Assembly (NCBI RefSeq): GCF_000250655.1
Contig: NC_016935.1
Location: 6,280,001 to 6,344,000 of the forward strand
Source of the DNA: Paenibacillus mucilaginosus 3016
GTDB lineage: Bacteria; Bacillota; Bacilli; Paenibacillales; NBRC-103111
Length of the DNA: 64,000 nucleotides
Direction of reading: 5' to 3'
Position 1 is the first letter of the stretch, and each line of letters starts with the position of its first letter. The translations under genes were made by a program, and so were the position numbers. Shown here piece after piece: positions 1 through 10,275 of this stretch. The notes beneath the pieces were generated by a model. That model did not search any database. It was not told the DNA's origin and saw nothing but the letters and a program-made list of their open reading frames with translations.

Positions 1-2156
1 TCGCCCACGTTCGAAGCGAGCAGGTAGCGGATGAACTTGCGGATGTTCTCGTAGATGCCCCGGCCCTCTTCGATAGCCGATACAATGGTTGCGAAGTTGT
101 CGTCGCTGAGCACGAGCGAGGACGCCTCCTTCGAGACGTCCGTCCCGCTGATGCCCATCGCGATCCCGATATCCGCCGCCTTGATCGCCGGCGCGTCGTT
201 GACGCCGTCGCCGGTCATCGCTACCGTGTGGCCTCCGCGCTGCAGCGACTTCACGATCCGCAGCTTATGCTCGGGGGACACGCGGGCGAACACGAACACA
301 TCCTCGATGACCTTGTCGAGCTCGTCGTCTCCCATCGCGGCCAGCTGCTGGCCGTTCAGGGTGCGGCCGTCCTGCGGGAGAATGCTGAGCTGGCGGGCGA
401 TCGCCTCGGCCGTCGTCTGGTGGTCTCCCGTGATCATTACGGTCTTGATTCCGGCGCGGCGGCACTTCAGGATCGCTTCGCGGACTTCGCGGCGCGGCGG
501 ATCGATCATCCCCGTGAGCCCCACGAACACCAGCTGCGACTCCACCTCCCGCTCGTCCTCGCCCCGTTCACTCCCTTTCAGATCCCGGTAAGCCAGACCG
601 AGTACCCGCAGCGCATTCTTGGCCATCCCTTCATTGGCCGCCAGCACCTTGGACTTCAGCGTCGGCGTGAACGGGATCACCTTCTCGTCCCAGAGCACAT
701 AGGCGCACTGCTGGATGAGCAGATCCGGCGCCCCCTTCGTGCAGACCATCCGGCCTCCCTGGTGCTCCACGACCACGGACATCCGCTTGCGCTCCGAATC
801 GAACGGCAGCTCGTGGACCCTGCGGTACAAGCCGTCCAGGGAAGCGTGCGTCAGCCCCGCCTTGGCCCCGAGCACCACCAGCGCCCCTTCGGTCGGGTCC
901 CCCTTGATGTTCCACTGGCTGCCGGGCTCCTCGTCCTTTTTCTTCTTGCCGTCCGTACTGCGTTCTTCTTCATACAGCTGGGCATTGTTGCAGAGGACCG
1001 ACACCTGCAGCAGCCGGCGCAGCATCTGGTGGTTGCGCACGTCGATGCTCCTGCCGTCCCGCAGAATCTCGCCGTTCGGCACGTAGCCGTCGCCTGTCAC
1101 CTCCAGCACATCTCCGCCGAGCCACAGGTGGGTGACGCTCATTTTGTTCTGGGTCAGGGTGCCGGTTTTGTCCGAACAGATGACGGACGCGCACCCCAGC
1201 GTCTCCACCGACGGCAGCTTGCGTACAATGGCTTTGCGCTGAATCATCCGCTGCACGCCGAGCGCCAGGGCGATCGTCACGATCGCGGGCAGCCCTTCCG
1301 GGATCGCCGCCACCGCGAGCGACACGCCCGCGAGGAACATGCCGTACGGCTCCTGGCCGTGCAGGATGCCTGCCGCGACCACCAGCACGGTAAGCCCCAG
1401 GGCGACGATAATCAGAATTTTGCCCAGCTGCTCCAGCCGGTGCTGCAGCGGGGTCTCCTGGGCGTCCGTCTGCTGGATGAGATCGGCGATCTTGCCCATC
1501 TCCGTCTTCATGCCCGTGCGGATGACCACGCCCTTCGCCGTGCCGCGGGTGAGCATCGTCCCCATGAAGCCGAGGTTGCGCTGGTCTCCGAGCGGAATCT
1601 CCTCCCCGAGCAGCGCCTCCGTATGCTTGGCCACCGGCACGGATTCCCCCGTCAGGGCGGACTCCTCGGCGTAGGCGCCGTACGCTTCGATGAACCGGAC
1701 GTCCGCCGGCACGCGGTCGCCGCTCTCGAGCAGCACGATATCCCCGGGCACGAGATCCCTTGCGGGGACCAGCTCCACCCGGCCGCCGCGCAGCACTTTG
1801 GCGTTAGGCGCCGAGAGCTCCTTCAGCGCGCGCAGCGATCTCTCCGCGCGGAACTCCTGCACGAAGCCGAGAATCCCGTTCATAATGATAATGGCGATAA
1901 TCGTGACCGCATCGAGATATTCGCCGAGCAGCCCCGAGACGAGTGTCGCACCGACAAGCACCAGCACCATGAAATCCTTGAACTGGTTCAGAAACAGGGT
2001 GATCGGCGAAATGCCCTGCCCTTCCGCCAGCTCGTTCTTCCCGTGTTCGGCGAGCCGCCCCTGCGCCTCCTCTTCGCTCAGCCCTTGCGAGGGCTCGGTT
2101 CCCGACGTCTGAAGGATCTCCTGGACCGTCATGTGAACCCACGATTTCTGACTCAT
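1..2156 (-). CDS. Calcium-type P-type ATPase (C-terminus outside window)
   Basis: Cation pump of the P-type ATPase superfamily, SERCA-like PIIA group, which exports Ca2+ using ATP. The 718 visible codons show the N-terminal cation-ATPase domain, the actuator motif LTGESVPV (TGES), the membrane motif AAIPEGLPA, the phosphorylation motif [10 protein letters not shown], the nucleotide-binding motif KGAPD, and the hinge motif [18 protein letters not shown]. The last transmembrane segments run off the window edge after LLASNVG. The start ATG at 2156 (MSQKSW) follows a good GGGAGGG site. PEGLP is typical of Ca2+ rather than heavy-metal pumps. The exact ion is inferred, not shown. Confidence 0.93.
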   Translation of the reverse strand, partial: MSQKSWVHMTVQEILQTSGTEPSQGLSEEEAQGRLAEHGKNELAEGQGISPITLFLNQFKDFMVLVLVGATLVSGLLGEYLDAVTIIAIIIMNGILGFVQEFRAERSLRALKELSAPNAKVLRGGRVELVPARDLVPGDIVLLESGDRVPADVRFIEAYGAYAEESALTGESVPVAKHTEALLGEEIPLGDQRNLGFMGTMLTRGTAKGVVIRTGMKTEMGKIADLIQQTDAQETPLQHRLEQLGKILIIVALGLTVLVVAAGILHGQEPYGMFLAGVSLAVAAIPEGLPAIVTIALALGVQRMIQRKAIVRKLPSVETLGCASVICSDKTGTLTQNKMSVTHLWLGGDVLEVTGDGYVPNGEILRDGRSIDVRNHQMLRRLLQVSVLCNNAQLYEEERSTDGKKKKDEEPGSQWNIKGDPTEGALVVLGAKAGLTHASLDGLYRRVHELPFDSERKRMSVVVEHQGGRMVCTKGAPDLLIQQCAYVLWDEKVIPFTPTLKSKVLAANEGMAKNALRVLGLAYRDLKGSERGEDEREVESQLVFVGLTGMIDPPRREVREAILKCRRAGIKTVMITGDHQTTAEAIARQLSILPQDGRTLNGQQLAAMGDDELDKVIEDVFVFARVSPEHKLRIVKSLQRGGHTVAMTGDGVNDAPAIKAADIGIAMGISGTDVSKEASSLVLSDDNFATIVSAIEEGRGIYENIRKFIRYLLASNVG

Positions 2157-2469
2157 CTGCTTTATCCCTCCCAATAGGTTGTCTAGGCTAAATGTATTCA
2201 GACAAGCCGGAAAATAGCACCGGGTACCGGCCGGGACACAGATCCGGAGGGAGCCGAGTGAGGAGCAGCGCAGGCAGGAACTTCAGGGCCTTGCGGGGCA
2301 GGAGGAAGCGCTTGCCTTAGCCTGTCTGTAGACGTTCTTCAGGACAAAATGACGCCCCCGCCTCTTCCGTTCTGCGGGCTTTCGGAGACCGCTCTTAAAA
2401 TTTTCTCAAAAATATGGCATGATAGGGAGTGGCGCAGATCATTTATCGCCAGGAATGGAGTTGTCCCTC
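2157..2469. other. Divergent intergenic region, ATPase / rqcH
   Basis: A 313-bp spacer between divergent genes. It holds a plausible sigma-A promoter for rqcH (listed separately). A short inverted repeat (TTGTCT near 2180, AGACAA near 2200) lies just upstream of the ATPase ribosome binding site. I see no open reading frame with a credible ribosome binding site and no recognisable riboswitch. Confidence 0.5.
2395..2423 (+). promoter_or_regulatory. Putative sigma-A promoter of rqcH
   Basis: TTAAAA at 2395-2400 and CATGAT at 2418-2423 are separated by 17 bp, about 45 bp before the rqcH start. The match to TTGACA/TATAAT is moderate. Confidence 0.45.
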
Positions 2470-4248
2470 ATGTCATTCGACGGTCTCGTCGTCCACTGTC
2501 TCGTCCGCGAGCTTCAGAGCCTCGTAGGCGGCAGAATCAATAAAATCCAGATGCCCACCGAAAACGACATCCTGCTGCAGGTCCGCGCACCGGGCCGCAG
2601 CGTCAAGCTTCTGCTCTCCGCCAACCCGACCTACCCGCGGGTGCATCTCACCGAGGAAAGCTTCCTGAATCCGAAGGAAGCCCCGATGTTCTGCATGCTG
2701 CTGCGCAAGCACTGCGAGGGCGGCATCATCGAGAGCATCGAGCAGCCGGGGCTCGAGCGGATCATCCACTTCGGCATCCGCCAGCGGGATGAGCTCGGGG
2801 ATCTCAGCACCAAAAAGATCATCGTCGAGATCATGGGCCGCCATAGCAATATCATCCTCACCGACCCGGGGGCGGACACGATCATCGACGGCATCCATCA
2901 CGTCACGCCGGCCATCTCCTCCTACCGGATCGTCATGCCGGGCAGTGCCTACACGGCGCCGCCGGAGCAGTACAAGGCGATGCCGCTCGAGGTGGCGGAG
3001 GGGCAGTTCGCCGCCCTGATGACCGAAGCCGCCGAATCGGCCGAGCCGGGTGACGGCGCCGCCCCCCGCTTCTGGGAAGGGGCGCTTGTGCAGCGCTTCA
3101 GCGGCTTCTCCCCGCTGGCCGCCCGCGAGCTTGTCCACCGGGCGTCCGGCGGCGGGACGGTCCTCGAACCGGCCACCGCTCCGGCCCGGCTGTGGCCGCC
3201 GTTCGCGGAGCTGATGCAGCGGCTGCGCGGCGGCGAAGCCGAGCCGGTGATCGTGGAGCAGACCGCCTCCGGCAAGGCCTTCTTCTCCATCCTGCCGCTG
3301 ACGCACATCGAAGGCGAGACCCGGCGGTACCCCACCGTGTCCGAGCTGCTTGAGGCGTATTACAGCGACAAGGCGGAGCGCGATACGGTCAAGCAGCGCG
3401 TGTCCGATCTCATCCGCCTGCTCTCCAACGAGCGCGCCAAGAATGTGAAGAAGCTCGAGAAGCTGCAGGAGACGATGGAGGACGCCCGCGACGCCGACCG
3501 CTTCCGCATCCTCGGAGAGCTCCTGACCGCCTCCATGCACATGCTCCGCAAAGGGGAAAAGCAGATCGAGGTGATCAATTACTATGATGAAGACCAGAAG
3601 CCGGTCGTCATCGAGCTCGATCCCCTGCTGACTCCGTCGGAGAATGCGCAGCGCTACTTCAAGAAATACACGAAGAGCAAAAACTCGCTGATCGCGGTGG
3701 AAGAGCAGATGAACCAGGCCCATGAGGAGATCCGGTACCTGGACACGCTGCTGCAGCAGCTCGCCTCCGCCTCGCTTCCGGATATCGAAGAGATCCGGGA
3801 GGAGCTGATGGAGATGGGCTACCTGCGGGCCCGCGGGCGCAAGGGAACGAAGAAGAAGGCGAACGCAAAGCCGGTGCTCGCCTGCTATACCTCCTCGGAA
3901 GGCATTCCGATCTACGTCGGCAAGAACAACACCCAGAACGAATACCTGACGAACCGGCTCGCCCACGCAGGCGATACCTGGCTGCACACCAAGGACATCC
4001 CGGGCTCGCATGTCGTCATCCGCAGCCCCGAGTTCGGCGAGAGCACGCTGCATGAAGCCGCCCAGCTGGCGGCGTACTTCAGCCAGGCCAAGGAATCCAG
4101 CGGGGTGCCTGTCGACTACACGCTGATCAAGCATGTCCGCAAGCCCAGCGGAGCGAAGCCGGGCTTTGTGATCTACGATCACCAGCGTACGCTGTTCGTG
4201 ACGCCCGATTCCGAGCGGATCAAGGCGCTGCCTGTGGCCTCCAAATAA
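2470..4248 (+). CDS. rqcH: RqcH / NFACT-family ribosome quality control factor (FbpA-like)
   Basis: A 592-aa NFACT protein, the bacterial Rqc2/NEMF homologue. In Bacillus subtilis RqcH binds obstructed 50S subunits and recruits tRNA-Ala to add C-terminal alanine tails that mark stalled peptides for degradation. The family was formerly annotated as fibronectin-binding protein FbpA. The NFACT-N domain (about 1-200, including KIIVEIMGRHSNI), a long central coiled coil (about 300-430), and the NFACT-R domain near 470-570 (IPIYVGKNN, TWLHTKDIPGSHVVIR) are all visible. The start ATG at 2470 (MSFDGLVVH) matches the family start and follows GGAG. An upstream in-frame ATG at 2419 is judged spurious. 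Confidence 0.95.
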   Translation: MSFDGLVVHCLVRELQSLVGGRINKIQMPTENDILLQVRAPGRSVKLLLSANPTYPRVHLTEESFLNPKEAPMFCMLLRKHCEGGIIESIEQPGLERIIHFGIRQRDELGDLSTKKIIVEIMGRHSNIILTDPGADTIIDGIHHVTPAISSYRIVMPGSAYTAPPEQYKAMPLEVAEGQFAALMTEAAESAEPGDGAAPRFWEGALVQRFSGFSPLAARELVHRASGGGTVLEPATAPARLWPPFAELMQRLRGGEAEPVIVEQTASGKAFFSILPLTHIEGETRRYPTVSELLEAYYSDKAERDTVKQRVSDLIRLLSNERAKNVKKLEKLQETMEDARDADRFRILGELLTASMHMLRKGEKQIEVINYYDEDQKPVVIELDPLLTPSENAQRYFKKYTKSKNSLIAVEEQMNQAHEEIRYLDTLLQQLASASLPDIEEIREELMEMGYLRARGRKGTKKKANAKPVLACYTSSEGIPIYVGKNNTQNEYLTNRLAHAGDTWLHTKDIPGSHVVIRSPEFGESTLHEAAQLAAYFSQAKESSGVPVDYTLIKHVRKPSGAKPGFVIYDHQRTLFVTPDSERIKALPVASK

Positions 4249-4718
4249 AGCGGCCTTTTCCGGGCAGTCCTGACGCACACGACCCAAGCTGGCCCCTCGC
4301 TCGGTATAAGAAAGACGGGCGGGGGCGGCATCGGGGGCGTACCGCCGCAGAAAGGTGAGGCATCGTGAGCAGGGGCACAGGCTCCTGCTGCCAAGCGTCA
4401 GCAGGCAGATTCAAAGCAGGCTGGTCCCAAGGGGGCCCGTTCCCGGATCAAGGGCGCATAACGCCGCCTCCAGGGCCAGGGGCTCCCCTTCGGCTGCCCC
4501 TGCGCTCCGCTGCCGCTTCCTGCCCAAGCGCAGGCATCCGTCGGCACCCTGCTGTGGAACACTTGCTCCGCTCAAAAGGCCGCTCGCCCGCGCTCCCACG
4601 TACGCCAAAGAAGCACGCAGCCCGTCCCCCCGGACGGCCGCGTGCTTCTTTTTTATGTCCATGCGATTCATGATGCTGTTCCTCCGGCTTTTCCTGTACA
4701 GCCGGCAGTCCGCCGGCC
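4249..4718. other. Gene-free interval downstream of rqcH
   Basis: A 470-bp GC-rich stretch between rqcH and the convergent merR gene. Apart from the terminator at 4608-4654 I see nothing convincing. Several open frames exist in both strands but lack ribosome binding sites and have shadow-like composition. Confidence 0.5.
4608..4654 (+). terminator. Rho-independent terminator, rqcH side
   Basis: The stem AAGAAGCACGC pairs with GCGTGCTTCTT, with an inner CCGTCC/GGACGG arm and a run of seven T on the plus strand. It probably ends the rqcH transcript. Confidence 0.75.
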
Positions 4719-5663
4719 TCAGCCGATCAGCCGCCTCATCTTCTGCACGGCCTCCTGGGCGTCGCCCGCCAAGGTGTGGACGACCTTCGTGCCCGGCAGC
4801 ACGGCATCCCCGGTCACCGAGCGCCCGCCGATGAACACCTTCGTCCGCAGCCCGAGCCCGCCGATCCGGCGGTCCAGCTCGCGGTAGAACGGAAGCGCCG
4901 CCTCCAGCAGCTCCTCCGAGGACGAGCCGAAGGCGAAGGCGGCCGGCTTCATCTGCCCGAGGCAGTCGAAGATCCCCTTCTCGGAGGGCGATGCCCCGAG
5001 ATAGACGATCTGGTAGCCGGCCTGCAGCATGAAATAGCCGAAGAACAGCACCCCCAGCTCGTGCCGCTCTCCCGGGGAACAGGCCGTCACGATCAGCGGG
5101 GTATCGGGAGAGCGGTGATACAGATTGCGGAGCGCCAGCAGCCGCTCCCGGATGAAGTGGCTGCCGAAGTGCTCCTGGTACTCCGAGATCTCCCCGCGTT
5201 CCCAGCGGTCCCCGAGCTCTACGAGCACGGGCGCCAGCACCTGGAGCAGCACAAAGTCCATATGGTGCAGCGCGAGCAGCTGGTCGAAGAACCGCTGCGC
5301 CCCGATCTGGTCCAGCCGCAGAAAAAGCTGCAGCAGGCTTTCCCGGTAATCCGCCGCTTCGCCGTTCGGCTGCTGCAGCGGCAGCACGGCAGGCTCAGAC
5401 TCAGGCTTGGACAGGGCAAGCCCGCCGGGCTCCGGCCCCATCGCTTTGAGCTCTTCGGCCGCGAGCCCGATGGGCACGCCTTCGTCGACCTTACGCTTCA
5501 GATACAGCAGAACCTCGATATCGTTCTTCGTATAGCCCCGGTATCCGTTCGGAAAACGCGAGGGCGATACCGCCCCGTACCGCTCCTCCCACTTGCGGAT
5601 CAACTGTGTCGATAAGCCCGTTCTCATCGACACTTCCTTGATGGTATACAATCGCTGATTCAT
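4719..5663 (-). CDS. MerR-family regulator with B12-binding domain, CarH-like
   Basis: A 314-aa protein. An N-terminal MerR helix-turn-helix (residues 5-60, YTIKEVSMRTGLSTQLIRKW) is followed by a variable linker, a helical cap (about 105-180) and a Rossmann-type cobalamin-binding domain (about 188-310). The cap has W154 followed after nine residues by E164-H165 (W-x9-EH). The Rossmann part has E199-R-H201-E-L-G204 (E-x-H-x-x-G). Both are signatures of adenosylcobalamin photoreceptors of the CarH/LitR group, which repress in the dark and release DNA in light. The ATG at 5663 begins the conserved HTH; an upstream in-frame ATG is less likely. The promoter carries three 11-bp repeats, suggesting autoregulation. 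Light sensing is inferred from motifs only. Confidence 0.85.
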   Translation of the reverse strand: MNQRLYTIKEVSMRTGLSTQLIRKWEERYGAVSPSRFPNGYRGYTKNDIEVLLYLKRKVDEGVPIGLAAEELKAMGPEPGGLALSKPESEPAVLPLQQPNGEAADYRESLLQLFLRLDQIGAQRFFDQLLALHHMDFVLLQVLAPVLVELGDRWERGEISEYQEHFGSHFIRERLLALRNLYHRSPDTPLIVTACSPGERHELGVLFFGYFMLQAGYQIVYLGASPSEKGIFDCLGQMKPAAFAFGSSSEELLEAALPFYRELDRRIGGLGLRTKVFIGGRSVTGDAVLPGTKVVHTLAGDAQEAVQKMRRLIG

Positions 5664-5689
5664 GAAGCCGACCCCCGAACCTTTGGTGG

Positions 5690-5722
5690 CCTCATTATAA
5701 ACCATTTACAAAGCTTATACAA
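5690..5722 (-). promoter_or_regulatory. merR/carH-like promoter with triple 11-bp operator
   Basis: On the minus strand TTGTAT (5722-5717) and TATAAT (5699-5694) are spaced by exactly 17 bp, a near-consensus sigma-A promoter. The same DNA is three consecutive 11-bp units: TTGTATAAGCT, TTGTAAATGGT and TTATAATGAGG. The first two fit the nTnTAnAn pattern described for CarH half-sites, and the third is weaker. A CarH-type tetramer binding three 11-bp direct repeats over the -35 would block this promoter. Confidence 0.65.
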
Positions 5723-5753
5723 GGAAGGAAGGATCAGCCAAAAGCCTGTGCCT

Positions 5754-8700
5754 TCAGGAGCTCAGCGCCGGCAGCAGGATCTCCACCGTGGTGCCGACGC
5801 CCTCCTTCGAGGAGATCTGCATCGTGCCTTGATGGTTCTCGATGATCTTGTACGACACCATGAGTCCGAGGCCCGTGCCCTTGTTCTTCGTGGTGAAGAA
5901 GGGCTCGCCGATCCGGGCCAGCTTGCTCTCGGGGATCCCGAGTCCCTGGTCGATGAAGGAGACCCGCAGTCTCCGGTCTTCCGTACGCTTCGCGCGGACT
6001 GTGATCGTCCCGCCCTTCGGCATCGCCTCGACGCTGTTCTTGAGCACGTTGATGAACACCTGCTTGAGCTGGTTCTCCACGCAGCTCACATACGGCAGCG
6101 GCTCGTCGATCTCCGTTTCGATCTCCACATTCGAGATGATCGCCTGCGTATCGAGCAGCATGATGACGTCCTGGAGAATCGAGGGCACCGACTTCGGCAA
6201 ATAATCGACGGCCTGCGGCTTCGCCAGCACGAGCAGCTCGCTCACGATCTCTTCGATCCGCTCAAGCTCCGCCGACATGATGGCCAGGTAGCTCTCGTTA
6301 TGCCCGCCGGTGCCCATCAGCTTGGTGAAGCCCTTGAGCGCCGTGAGCGGGTTGCGGATCTCGTGCGCGATGCCGGCGGCGAGCTGGCCGACGGCCGAGA
6401 GCATCTCGCTCTTGCGCAGCAGCTCCTCGGTCTGCTTGCGGTCGGAGATATCCTCGGCGATCCGCAGGTAATGCTGGGTCCGTCCCTCGCCGTCCTTGAT
6501 TGGCAGGAACCGCACCGACTCCCAATACGTCTCCCCGTCCTTGCGGCGGCTGTGCAGCTCGCCTCTCCATTCCCGGCCGGAGCTCAGGGTGCTCCAGACC
6601 TCGGTGAAGGAGACCGAGGAGGCCTGCCAGTCGTTGAGCTCCCGGAAGTGGACGCCGATCATCTCGGACTGGGCATGTCCGGTCACCTCGGCGAACTTGG
6701 GGTTCGCGTACATGATTATCCCCTCGAGATTGGCCAGCAGCGTGATCGAAGGGCTCTGCTCGATGGCGTGCGAGAGCTTCAGCAGCTCTTCGTTCGCCGA
6801 TTTGAGCTCCGTAATGTCGACGAACGTCAGCACGATGCCCTTGATGAAGTGATCGCCCGTCCGGTAAGGCAGCACGCGCAGCATGTACCAGCTGCCGCTG
6901 CGGCTCTGGATTTCCTTCTCGACCGGCACGAGGGTCCGAAGCACCGTCTCCGCGTCCTGCACGATGCCTTCGTACAGGAAATTATGCGAGATGTGCCGGA
7001 TCGGACGGCCGTAATCCACCTCGAGGAGATTGATCTCCCGGGTGATCGCCGGCGTGAAGCGCCGGATGCGCATTTCTTTATCGAGAAAAATCGTGCCGAT
7101 CTTCGTGCTCACCAGGAAGTTGTCCATGTCGTTGTTGAGGTCCGTCAGCTCCTGGATCTTGTACTGGTACTCCGTGTTCACCGTGACGAGCTCTTCGTTC
7201 ACCGACTGCAGCTCCTCGTTGGTGCTCATGAGCTCCTCATTGGCTGCGACAAGCTCCTCATTGGTCGCCTGCAGCTCCTCGTTGGACGTCTCCAGCTCTT
7301 CAATGGTCGCCTGAAGAGACTCCTCCGCCCGCTGCAGCTCCTGTTCCAGTTCGACGATCCGCTGGTTCACGTTGTGGTCCATATCGAACGCTTCGGGAAT
7401 CTGCGGGGCCGGCGGCGGCAGATCCGCATCCTCGAAGGTGACGAGCACGAGCCGGTCGAACTTTTTGTTTTTGGTTGAAAACGGCTTCACAGTAAGATTG
7501 ATGTAAGGCGACTGATCGGAATTATTCAGCCTGATGTCCTGGTAGTAGATCGTCCGCTGCTCCTTGCGTACCTTCTGCACCGCGGTGACGATCGCCACCG
7601 CCAGATGCGCCTCCACCATCTTGTAGATGTTCCAGCTCGGCTTGCCCCGGGCCAGCGCCAGATAGGGGTTGATGTTGCCGCTGAGATGGAGCACCTCGTT
7701 GTTCTCGTCGAGGACCATGCAGGGCGGCATATGCTCGTCCACGAAGGAGGTGTAGAGATCGTCGGGCTTGCGGTACGCCGGGATCTCCCTCAGCGTGGTG
7801 TAGCCTCGGCGCGCCAGCTGGTGCACCTTCGTGATGTCCACGCTGTCGCTGACCTCCACCGCACTCGGAATCGGGGACCCGGACATCCGGCTGCGCTGCT
7901 GGAAGATGTTCCACTTCCGGTCGAAGGCGTAGAACAGGGAGCTCAGCTTGCCCACCGTCTCACTCGGGCCAAGGAACATAAAGCCGTTCGGATTCAGCGC
8001 AAAATGAAACAAGGACAGCACCTTCTGCTGCACGTCGGACTGAAGGTAGATCAGCATATTGCGGCAGGTCACCAGGTCCAGGTTGCTGAACGGTGGGTCC
8101 TTGGTAATGTTATGGGGAGCAAACACGACCATCTTGCGGATGCTCTTGCTCACCTGGTAGTTCTCGCCGACCTGGGTGAAGTGTTGCTGCAGAAGCTCGG
8201 AAGGAACGCTCCGCACGGCGGATTCGGGATATACCCCCTGGGAGGCATACTCGATCGAATCCCTGTCGAGATCCGTAGCAAAAATCTTCACCGTGTAAGG
8301 CAGCTCCTGCCCCGAGATCAGCTCATCGAAAAGCATGGCCAGAGAATAGGCCTCCTCACCGGTCGAGCAGCCGGCCACCCAGATGCGGATGTGCCCCTCC
8401 CGCTTCTTGTTCTCGATAATGGCCGGCAGCACTTTGACGCGAAGGATCTCGAAGGCCTCCGGGTCCCGGAAAAAATGCGTCACGCCGATAAGCAGATCCT
8501 TGCTCAGGCTCGCCAGCTCGTCCGGCTGGTTCCCGAGCAGGCGCAGGTAGGCATCGGAGGTGGTGACGCCGAGCAGATTCATCCGCCGCTCGATCCGGCG
8601 TAAGATGCTGTTCTCCTTGTAGTAGCTGAAGTCAATCCCGCTTGCGTTCTTGAGCAGCTCAAGGAAAGACGGCAGGGACAGCAGGTCAAGCCGGCCGCTG

Positions 8701-9350
8701 CTGCCCGGGTCGCTCTCCCCGTCCTCCCACTCGATCTCCGGATCTCCGGTGGTCCACTCGATCAGGTAGTCGGCCATCGCCTGAGGGGTCATCACCTGGT
8801 CGACGATGCCGGTCAGACGGGCGCTGTTCGGCATGCCGTCGAACTTGGCCGTAAGCTCGTCCTGCACGATCACAAGCCCGCCGTGCTCCTTGATCGCCTC
8901 GACGCCGCGCGTTCCGTCGCTTCCCGTTCCCGAGAGAATCACCCCGATCGCCCGGCTGCCGATATCCTTGGCCAGCGAGGTTAAGAACATATCGATCGGC
9001 AGGTTGAGTCCGGTCGTCTGCCGGTGCTCGGTCACCTGCAGCGTGCGCCCGGCGATCGTCATGTCCTTTTTGGGAGGAATGAGATACACGCAGTTGGGGC
9101 GCACCTCCATGAGATGCTCCGCCTCATAAATATTCATGGATGTGTTCTTCGTCAGGATCTCGGCCATAAAGCTCTTGTAATTCGGAGACAAGTGCTGAAC
9201 GACAACGAAAGAAAGCCCGCAGTCGGGCCTCATATGGTCAAAAAACTGCTGAAGCGCCTCAAGCCCCCCCGCGGATGCGCCGATCCCGACGATAAATCCG
9301 CCGGGAGGGGATTGTTCCTGCACATCCTGTTCCGATAGAATGGTGCTCAT
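5754..9350 (-). CDS. CheB-CheR-PAS-histidine kinase multidomain sensor
   Basis: A 1198-aa protein, probably cytosolic, since I see no membrane segment. Domains in order: a CheB-type methylesterase (about 20-200; [12 protein letters not shown] with the catalytic Ser, [17 protein letters not shown]), a CheR-type methyltransferase (about 225-480; SAM motif [13 protein letters not shown] and NMLIYLQ), a PAS-like segment (about 530-640), a heptad coiled coil rich in NEEL repeats (about 655-735), two PAS domains (about 740-955), a HisKA motif ([10 protein letters not shown]) and an HATPase_c domain ending with [13 protein letters not shown]. CheB lacks its usual receiver domain, and no response regulator lies nearby. 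The ATG at 9350 is preferred over the in-frame GTG at 9374 because AAGAGG lies nine bases before it. Confidence 0.92.
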   Translation of the reverse strand: MSTILSEQDVQEQSPPGGFIVGIGASAGGLEALQQFFDHMRPDCGLSFVVVQHLSPNYKSFMAEILTKNTSMNIYEAEHLMEVRPNCVYLIPPKKDMTIAGRTLQVTEHRQTTGLNLPIDMFLTSLAKDIGSRAIGVILSGTGSDGTRGVEAIKEHGGLVIVQDELTAKFDGMPNSARLTGIVDQVMTPQAMADYLIEWTTGDPEIEWEDGESDPGSSGRLDLLSLPSFLELLKNASGIDFSYYKENSILRRIERRMNLLGVTTSDAYLRLLGNQPDELASLSKDLLIGVTHFFRDPEAFEILRVKVLPAIIENKKREGHIRIWVAGCSTGEEAYSLAMLFDELISGQELPYTVKIFATDLDRDSIEYASQGVYPESAVRSVPSELLQQHFTQVGENYQVSKSIRKMVVFAPHNITKDPPFSNLDLVTCRNMLIYLQSDVQQKVLSLFHFALNPNGFMFLGPSETVGKLSSLFYAFDRKWNIFQQRSRMSGSPIPSAVEVSDSVDITKVHQLARRGYTTLREIPAYRKPDDLYTSFVDEHMPPCMVLDENNEVLHLSGNINPYLALARGKPSWNIYKMVEAHLAVAIVTAVQKVRKEQRTIYYQDIRLNNSDQSPYINLTVKPFSTKNKKFDRLVLVTFEDADLPPPAPQIPEAFDMDHNVNQRIVELEQELQRAEESLQATIEELETSNEELQATNEELVAANEELMSTNEELQSVNEELVTVNTEYQYKIQELTDLNNDMDNFLVSTKIGTIFLDKEMRIRRFTPAITREINLLEVDYGRPIRHISHNFLYEGIVQDAETVLRTLVPVEKEIQSRSGSWYMLRVLPYRTGDHFIKGIVLTFVDITELKSANEELLKLSHAIEQSPSITLLANLEGIIMYANPKFAEVTGHAQSEMIGVHFRELNDWQASSVSFTEVWSTLSSGREWRGELHSRRKDGETYWESVRFLPIKDGEGRTQHYLRIAEDISDRKQTEELLRKSEMLSAVGQLAAGIAHEIRNPLTALKGFTKLMGTGGHNESYLAIMSAELERIEEIVSELLVLAKPQAVDYLPKSVPSILQDVIMLLDTQAIISNVEIETEIDEPLPYVSCVENQLKQVFINVLKNSVEAMPKGGTITVRAKRTEDRRLRVSFIDQGLGIPESKLARIGEPFFTTKNKGTGLGLMVSYKIIENHQGTMQISSKEGVGTTVEILLPALSS

Positions 9351-9415
9351 CTGCCTCAACCTCTTTTCCAGCACGGACGCGGCTTGATTTTGCAGCAGTC
9401 AAACCGTGACCTGGG

Positions 9416-9421
9416 ATTATA
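9416..9421 (-). promoter_or_regulatory. Extended -10 promoter of the CheB-CheR kinase gene
   Basis: The minus strand reads TTGCTATAAT, a TGn-extended -10 about 66 bp before the start codon. A TTGATG-like -35 lies 19 bp upstream. The rest of the divergent 9351-9599 spacer has AT-rich blocks (TATAGT at 9499, TACAAT at 9544) that may serve the plus-strand B12 gene, but without clear -35 elements. I find no second triple-repeat operator here. Confidence 0.5.
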
Positions 9422-9599
9422 GCAATTCGGCTGTGTTCTGCATCAAAACGACTGTTCATCCATTATAACCCTTTTTAGGCTCCTTGTGCTTTCTTTTTTA
9501 TAGTGTGAAACGGCTTCCCCGGTGGTAGAACCCGCGTTTCCGCTACAATAATAAGAGCGTCACGGCTTCGACTTCCCGACTAAAGAAGGTGAACTCCAA

Positions 9600-10268
9600 A
9601 TGAACTTTCACGCCGAACTCTTGGCCGAAACCCTGCTGTCGGGCGACTTCAAGGCTTCTTGGAGCCTGATCGGCAGCCAGCGGGAGGCCGGCAAAAATTC
9701 GCTGTATATATACACCCGGCTGCTGACTCCCGCGATGCGGTACATCGGGGATCTCTGGGAGCAGAACTCGGTCTCCGTCGCGGACGAGCACCTGGCTTCC
9801 TCGGTGTGCGACCGGCTCCTCACCCACTATGCGGCCGGCCGGGAGCCGCTTCAGAGCACGGCCGGCAAGGCCATGTTCCTCTGCATGGAACAGGAGATGC
9901 ACTTTCTCGGACTCAAGACGATCTCCTCCTACTTTCAGGAATGCGGCTGGCATACGCGCTTCTACGGCCCGAACCTGCCGCTCGAATACGCCTTGATCGC
10001 GGCTTCGAACTGGAAGCCCCAGGTCATCGGCATCTCGGTTTCCATGGTCTATGCGCTGCCGGCGCTGTCCGCTTATATCGAAGCCTTCGAAGCCCTCCCG
10101 CACCGCCCCGTCGTCCTTCTCGGGGGACGCCTCGCCTCCCGCTACCGGCTCCAGCCCCACGGTTCCCCCTCGACCGTCATTCTCCCCGAAATGGAAGATG
10201 TGCAGGATTGGATGAGCTCCTATGCCCGGGCCGGCGGGCTGCTCCGCTCCGAGAAAGGCTTAGGGTGA
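9600..10268 (+). CDS. Stand-alone B12-binding protein with photoreceptor motifs
   Basis: A 222-aa protein made only of a helical cap (about 1-80) and a Rossmann cobalamin-binding domain (about 88-210). W53 is followed after nine residues by E63-H64, and E99-M-H101-F-L-G104 forms the lower-ligand motif, so both hallmarks of adenosylcobalamin light sensors are present. There is no DNA-binding domain, so it must act on a partner. The stand-alone B12 protein AerR of purple bacteria, which modulates the repressor CrtJ, is a precedent for this architecture. The gene is divergent from the CheB-CheR kinase and seven bases upstream of a PAS-like gene, its probable partner. The start at 9600 follows AAGAAGGTGAA. 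Confidence 0.85.
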   Translation: MNFHAELLAETLLSGDFKASWSLIGSQREAGKNSLYIYTRLLTPAMRYIGDLWEQNSVSVADEHLASSVCDRLLTHYAAGREPLQSTAGKAMFLCMEQEMHFLGLKTISSYFQECGWHTRFYGPNLPLEYALIAASNWKPQVIGISVSMVYALPALSAYIEAFEALPHRPVVLLGGRLASRYRLQPHGSPSTVILPEMEDVQDWMSSYARAGGLLRSEKGLG

Positions 10269-10275
10269 GGGGCTG

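Noticed and set aside
228-2177. Long plus-strand open frame (649 codons) opposite the Ca2+-ATPase
   Set aside because: It is the antisense shadow of a strongly recognisable P-type ATPase, with Arg/His/Leu-rich shadow composition and no ribosome binding site.
2157-2340. Possible yybP-ykoY (Mn2+) riboswitch upstream of the P-type ATPase
   Set aside because: The conserved loop sequences of that riboswitch are not visible in the minus-strand leader.
2473-4287. 604-codon minus-strand frame opposite rqcH
   Set aside because: rqcH is unambiguous on the plus strand. The antisense frame results from high GC codon bias.
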